A stretch of 64,000 bases of DNA from an uncultured Hyphomonadaceae bacterium (lineage in GTDB: Bacteria > Pseudomonadota > Alphaproteobacteria > Caulobacterales > Hyphomonadaceae). The DNA is taken from the NCBI GenBank assembly GCA_913057945.1, contig CAJXOF010000015.1, positions 39,764-103,763 of the forward strand, read 5' to 3'. Numbering within the stretch: the first letter of the stretch is position 1; the number at the start of each line of letters is the position of its first letter. The notes under the pieces are model-generated. The model did not search any database. It was not told where the DNA came from and saw only the letters and a program-made list of their open reading frames with translations. Position numbers and translations under genes: made by a program. This document shows, piece by piece, positions 60,452-64,000 of the stretch.

Positions 60452-61468
60452 ATGTCCAGCACTAGAACGCGGTTGGAAGATCTTGCTGCGATCGCAGGCG
60501 TCTCCATCGCCACTGTTTCGCGTGCCCTCAACAACAGTCCCGCCGTCAATGATGAGACCAAACGCCGGGTCTGGAAAATCGCCCGTGAGCACAATTACAA
60601 TTTCCGTCCTTCCATGCCGGCGCTCCTGTCCGGCGCTGCCGCAACCATTGCAATTGTGGTCCCGACGCTGGCCGGACGCCAGACCGAAGTTTCGGATCCC
60701 TTTTTCCAGGAATTGATTGGCGGGCTCAGCGAAGCCGGGCGCGCAGCCGGGTGCGACGTGCTGATCTCCTATCTTGCTCCCAAGAACCAGGACGATCTCG
60801 CCTCGATCATGACGGCGAACCGCGCCGAGGGCGTGATCTTTCTGGGCCAGAGCTTCCTGCATGAGCGATTCAACCAGCTTGCCGAGACTGAAAGCCGTTT
60901 CATTGTCTGGGGCGCTGAAATTCCGGGACAAAAATATTGCTCGGTCGGATCGGACAATCTGCGGGGTGGCAAGCGGGTCACCTCTCACCTCCTGAATCTG
61001 GGGCGCCGGCGGATTGCTTTTGTCGGTGACACTTCCAATCCGGAAATCCTGCAGCGCTATGAAGGCTATATTGCGGCGCACCGGCGCGCAGACGTCCCGC
61101 TGGACGCGGACCTGACCCTGCAATCCAGCTTTGATGTCGAATCGGCTGAGGCCGCCATTGCCAGCCTGCTCGAGCGCGGCGTCAAATTCGATGCCGTGGT
61201 CGGGGCGAATGACTTAATTGCCTTGGCGGCCATTCGCAGCCTGCTCAAGGAAGGCGTACGCGTACCGGACGATGTTTCAGTCGTCGGCTATGATGATCTC
61301 CAGCTGTCGGCCTATGGTTATCCCGCGCTGACCACGATCTCGCAGGAGCCGGCCCGGGCTGGACGAATGCTCGTCGCGAAGCTGATCGCCTCCGCGGACA
61401 CCGGCAGCATGCGGTCCGAACGCCTGCCGACCGAGCTGGTTGTCCGGGAATCGTGCGGCCTCGCCTAG
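60452..61468 (+). CDS. LacI family transcriptional regulator
   Basis: A 338-residue sugar-responsive repressor. The N-terminal helix-turn-helix is LEDLAAIAGVSIATVSRALN (residues about 8-27), with a hinge region near 45-60. A periplasmic-binding-protein-like effector domain follows (FVGDTSNPEILQRYEGY, VVGANDLIALAAIRSLL). ATG 60452 has GGAGGA 8 nt upstream; the frame upstream to 60323 runs through the operator region and is not coding. It diverges from the ED operon and converges with an alpha-glucosidase gene, so one or both are likely targets. The effector is unknown. Confidence 0.92.
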   Translation: MSSTRTRLEDLAAIAGVSIATVSRALNNSPAVNDETKRRVWKIAREHNYNFRPSMPALLSGAAATIAIVVPTLAGRQTEVSDPFFQELIGGLSEAGRAAGCDVLISYLAPKNQDDLASIMTANRAEGVIFLGQSFLHERFNQLAETESRFIVWGAEIPGQKYCSVGSDNLRGGKRVTSHLLNLGRRRIAFVGDTSNPEILQRYEGYIAAHRRADVPLDADLTLQSSFDVESAEAAIASLLERGVKFDAVVGANDLIALAAIRSLLKEGVRVPDDVSVVGYDDLQLSAYGYPALTTISQEPARAGRMLVAKLIASADTGSMRSERLPTELVVRESCGLA

Positions 61469-63081
61469 AGCCGGGCAATCCGACCCGAATAGGCTGGGAC
61501 GCCTTTATCGGCTGTCTCGTCAAAACCAACGGATACAAGAATTTGTTCAGGTGAAACGCCCGCAATTGAAGTGGTCACCTCCGCGCTTCCCAAATTGAAG
61601 ACGCACTCGACCGTTTCATTTTCGTAGACGCGATGGAACACAAGCAAATCTCCTGACACCTCATGAAACGCGATGTCACCATATCGCAACGCTTCTGAAC
61701 CGGCGCGCACCGCAGCCAGATGGCGCGTAAACGCCAGCGCTGAATGAGGCTCATCCTTCTGAATATCTACGGCCAGAGCGGCATGGCCTTGCCCGATGGG
61801 CAACCAGGGCCGCGCCTCAGTGAAGCCGCAATGGGGTCCAGCCTCAGACCACGGCATGGGCGTTCGCGCGCCATCGCGGCCAAGGGTACGCGGCCAGTTC
61901 GCAATCGCTTCCGGGTCCTGCAGGTCTTTATAGGCTATCTCCGCCTGTGGCAGGCCAAGCTCCTCGCCCTGATACAGGATCGGATTGCCGCGCAGGCAAA
62001 AGAGCAAAGCATTGGTCAGTTTCGCCCGAACGCTCTCGTCCACGCCATCGAACCAGCGACTGACGCAGCGCGGCGCATCATGGTTTGAGAACGCCCAGGA
62101 TGGCCAGCCCTCACCGGGTGCCCCCAGCCAGTTGCCTTGCGACGCAGCTACCGCCTCGGCGCTCAGGCGCTTCGCATAAAGGAAATCGAAGCTATAGGCG
62201 GAATTGAGATGCGTCTCTCCCTCTGTATAGGCGCGCATTTCCTTGAGCGGCTGCGGCCCTGGAACCTCGGCCACGGAGAAGATATCCCCATACTCGTCCA
62301 TCAGCGCCCTCAACCGCTGGAGAAATACCGGCAGGTCCGGATGGGACTGGTTATGGACATGTTCCTGCAGATCGAACGGCCGTGACACGTTTCTGGGAGC
62401 GGGTGACTTGGCCGGATTATCCCGGAACTCCGGATCGAACAGGGAGAAATTCAATGCGTCGAGCCGGAACCCATCGACCCCGCGATCCAGCCAGAACCGC
62501 ATGACATCGATCAGGGCTTGCTGAACCTCCGGATTATGGAGATTGAGCTGCGGCTGGCTCGGCAGGAAATTGTGCATGAAATATTGCTGCCGGCGCGCAT
62601 CCCACGTCCAGCAAGGTCCGCCAAAAACGGCCTGCCAATTATTCGGCGGCGTTCCATCCGGTTTCGGATTCTTCCAGACATACCAGTCCGCGCGCGCATT
62701 CGTGCGATCCTGACGGCTCTCCGCGAACCATGCATGCGCATCGGACGAGTGCGCATAGACTTGGTCGATAATCACTTTGAGACCGAGCGCGTGGGCACGC
62801 TCCAGCAGCCGATCAAAATCGTCCAGCGTCCCGAACACTGGGTCCACATCACAGTAATCGGCCACGTCATAGCCGAAATCCTTCATGGGTGACGTAAAGA
62901 AGGGCGAGATCCAGATGCCGTCCACCCCGAGGGACGCGATGTGATCGAGACGCTGTGTGATCCCGTTCAAATCTCCGACGCCGTCCCCATTCGTATCCTG
63001 GTAAGAGCGCGGATAGATCTGGTAGATCACCGCCCCTTTCCACCAAGGGTGAAGGGATTTGGGGCTGATTGCGTTCGACAT
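61465..63081 (-). CDS. GH13 alpha-glucosidase
   Basis: Hydrolyses alpha-glucosides such as maltose or sucrose. About 538 residues with a (beta/alpha)8 barrel: YQIYPRSYQDTNGDGVGDL, nucleophile D208 in DGFRLDALNF, acid/base E272 in SVAEVPG and D335 in FSNHDAPR, closely matching GH13_23 alpha-glucosidase numbering. No signal peptide, so it is cytoplasmic and a transporter elsewhere must import the sugar. I chose ATG 63081; ATG 63093 has no suitable Shine-Dalgarno. The stop shares the palindrome CTAG with the LacI gene's stop on the other strand. Released glucose would feed glk and the ED operon. Confidence 0.93.
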   Translation of the reverse strand: MSNAISPKSLHPWWKGAVIYQIYPRSYQDTNGDGVGDLNGITQRLDHIASLGVDGIWISPFFTSPMKDFGYDVADYCDVDPVFGTLDDFDRLLERAHALGLKVIIDQVYAHSSDAHAWFAESRQDRTNARADWYVWKNPKPDGTPPNNWQAVFGGPCWTWDARRQQYFMHNFLPSQPQLNLHNPEVQQALIDVMRFWLDRGVDGFRLDALNFSLFDPEFRDNPAKSPAPRNVSRPFDLQEHVHNQSHPDLPVFLQRLRALMDEYGDIFSVAEVPGPQPLKEMRAYTEGETHLNSAYSFDFLYAKRLSAEAVAASQGNWLGAPGEGWPSWAFSNHDAPRCVSRWFDGVDESVRAKLTNALLFCLRGNPILYQGEELGLPQAEIAYKDLQDPEAIANWPRTLGRDGARTPMPWSEAGPHCGFTEARPWLPIGQGHAALAVDIQKDEPHSALAFTRHLAAVRAGSEALRYGDIAFHEVSGDLLVFHRVYENETVECVFNLGSAEVTTSIAGVSPEQILVSVGFDETADKGVPAYSGRIARL

Positions 63082-63205
63082 GGCCAAGGTCATTCCCGTT
63101 GATTCCGGGCCAGCATCGCATCGCTCCGCGATTTTTCAATCGCACGAATGCGGCCCCGATGATGCTACGACATCGGGCGCGTGAGACGAAAAATGGAAAT
63201 GCGCC

Positions 63206-63281
63206 TGGCAGGGGCAGCAGGACTCGAACCCGCGACCCTCGGTTTTGGAGACCGATGCTCTACCAACTGAGCTATACCCCT
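63206..63281 (-). tRNA. trnW: tRNA-Trp (anticodon CCA)
   Basis: A 76-nt cloverleaf with encoded CCA end. Acceptor stem AGGGGTA pairs with TGCCCCT (one G-T); D-arm AGCTCAGTTGGTAGAGC; anticodon stem TCGGT/ACCGA around loop CTCCAAA, so the anticodon is CCA; T-arm has GGTTCGAGTCC. In many alphaproteobacteria it lies between tuf and secE-nusG; here tuf is near but an alpha-glucosidase gene follows. Confidence 0.97.
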
Positions 63282-63354
63282 TCAGGCGAAACAGCGGTTT
63301 GCCTCAAATGCCGTCATGCCGCAAGACTAGAGCTTCAGCCCTTGGAGAAAAACT

Positions 63355-63897
63355 GTGTCCCGCATTCCGTATCCCGAAGTCGACGCCCTTTCTGATGACA
63401 ACAAGGCCTTTCTGGAGAAGCTCGCGCCGCTCAATCTCTTCCGAATGCTGTCGCATGCGCCCCATTTGCTCAAACCTTTTGTCGGCCTGGGCACGGCCTT
63501 TCTCCAACAGGGAAAACTGGACCCGGTCACGCGCGAATGCGTCATCCTGCGCGTGGGATACTTGTCCAATGCCAAGTATGAGACGACCCAGCACGAAGCC
63601 ATAGGCTTGGCGGTCGGCATGGATGAAGAGCTGATTGCGGCGGTGAAAACCGGGCCTCATGCCGACGGTTTGAGCCATGAGCAGAAACTTGCCCTGACCT
63701 TCACCGACCATCTGGTAACCCATCCCCACCCCTCTGACGGGGCACTCAAACCGGTCCTCAAGCATTTTGGCACCCCCCTGCTGGAAGAGCTCGTCCTGCT
63801 GATCGGCTATTACATGATGGTTTGCCGGTTCCTTGAGACCTTCGGGGTGGAAGTCGAAGAGGGCGGGCCCAGGGGGGCCGAGATCACCCGGACCTGA
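63355..63897 (+). CDS. Carboxymuconolactone decarboxylase (AhpD-like) family protein
   Basis: A 180-residue all-helical protein of the CMD/AhpD superfamily. The core motif is DPVTRECVILRVGYLSNAKY followed by ETTQHEAIG (about residues 55-84), with the conserved glutamate and histidine. The CxxC pair of peroxidase-active AhpD is missing, so a thiol peroxidase role is unlikely; decarboxylase- or hydrolase-like members share this form. It starts with GTG 63355, with GGAG 8 nt upstream. It is on the opposite strand between tRNA-Trp and tuf and ends at a shared terminator. Confidence 0.87.
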   Translation: MSRIPYPEVDALSDDNKAFLEKLAPLNLFRMLSHAPHLLKPFVGLGTAFLQQGKLDPVTRECVILRVGYLSNAKYETTQHEAIGLAVGMDEELIAAVKTGPHADGLSHEQKLALTFTDHLVTHPHPSDGALKPVLKHFGTPLLEELVLLIGYYMMVCRFLETFGVEVEEGGPRGAEITRT

Positions 63898-63908
63898 CCC
63901 CAGACTCA

Positions 63909-63937
63909 AAAAGGCCGCCCTTTTGGGGCGGCCTTTT
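63909..63937. terminator. Bidirectional Rho-independent terminator between the CMD-family gene and tuf
   Basis: A 12-bp stem (63909-63920 with 63926-63937; GGCCGCCC core) is flanked by A-run and T-run, so it can act in both directions. It lies 12 nt after one stop and 23 nt after the tuf stop on the other strand. Confidence 0.9.
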
Positions 63938-63960
63938 CATTTGCGTCGGGTACCCGAAGC

Positions 63961-64000
63961 TTATTTCTTGATGGCCGAGACCACGCCGGCGCCGACCGTA
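63961..64000 (-). CDS. tuf: Elongation factor Tu, C-terminal 12 codons (partial)
   Basis: The minus strand reads TVGAGVVSAIKK then TAA, matching the GRTVGAGVV end of EF-Tu. Only the C-terminus is inside the window. The nearby tRNA-Trp agrees with the usual alphaproteobacterial tuf-trnW neighbourhood. The call rests on 12 residues and context. Confidence 0.75.
   Translation of the reverse strand, partial: TVGAGVVSAIKK

Noticed and set aside
63094..63205. Attachment-site repeat at the tRNA-Trp 3' end
   Set aside because: No second copy of the tRNA 3' sequence and no integrase gene are in the window.

Overview
The window is a gene-dense, high-GC, housekeeping segment of an alphaproteobacterial chromosome. 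The most likely home is a Hyphomonadaceae/Caulobacterales-type marine bacterium. This rests on gene content and order: LpxI instead of LpxH in lipid A synthesis, a short prolyl-tRNA synthetase without the inserted editing domain, a nuo-birA-coaX-rnj-mce-DUF1467-proS-lolC-lolD-dnaE series, an Entner-Doudoroff operon in the order zwf-pgl-edd-glk-eda, and tRNA-Trp near tuf. No database search was possible, so the placement is an inference. I see no insertion sequence, prophage, CRISPR array or rRNA gene.

Layout. 1-7.2 kb: the N-terminal part of a NAD(P)H-hydrate repair enzyme, a histidine phosphatase, the nitrogen pair glnB-glnA, the protease pair clpX/clpP and an exported alpha/beta hydrolase. 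7.3-12 kb (plus strand): pirin, a lipoprotein M28 peptidase, rlmJ and an FAD oxidoreductase. 12-26.3 kb (minus strand): one long translation/envelope block, transcribed rpsB-tsf-pyrH-frr-uppS-cdsA-dxr-rseP-bamA-skp-lpxD-lpxA-lpxI-lpxB. 26.4-37.1 kb (minus): dnaE, lolD-lolC, proS, DUF1467, mce, RNase J, coaX and birA. 37.1-51.9 kb (minus): a complete 14-gene complex I operon nuoA-N, plus a 27-codon frame fitted between nuoD and nuoE. 52-53 kb: a repeat protein ending in a peptidoglycan-binding domain. 53.2-54.5 kb: purB. 54.6-60.2 kb: the Entner-Doudoroff operon. It diverges from a LacI-family regulator gene across a region rich in inverted repeats. 61.5-64 kb: a GH13 alpha-glucosidase, tRNA-Trp, a carboxymuconolactone-decarboxylase-like gene and the last codons of tuf.

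How the parts work together. The rpsB-lpxB block links protein synthesis to isoprenoid, phospholipid, outer-membrane-protein and lipid A production. The nuo operon supplies respiratory NADH oxidation. The ED operon makes pyruvate, glyceraldehyde 3-phosphate and NADPH from glucose, and the alpha-glucosidase and LacI regulator suggest that glucose comes from alpha-glucosides. Genes in the minus-strand operons are very tightly packed, with many one-base (TGATG/TAATG) or four-base (ATGA) stop/start overlaps.

Most of the window is conventional. The items most worth a second look are a structured rpsB leader with two competing long helices, one of which reaches the Shine-Dalgarno; a dnaE terminator that overlaps the rpsB promoter; the small frame between nuoD and nuoE; the operator-like palindromes between zwf and the LacI gene; and the absence of fabZ between lpxD and lpxA.
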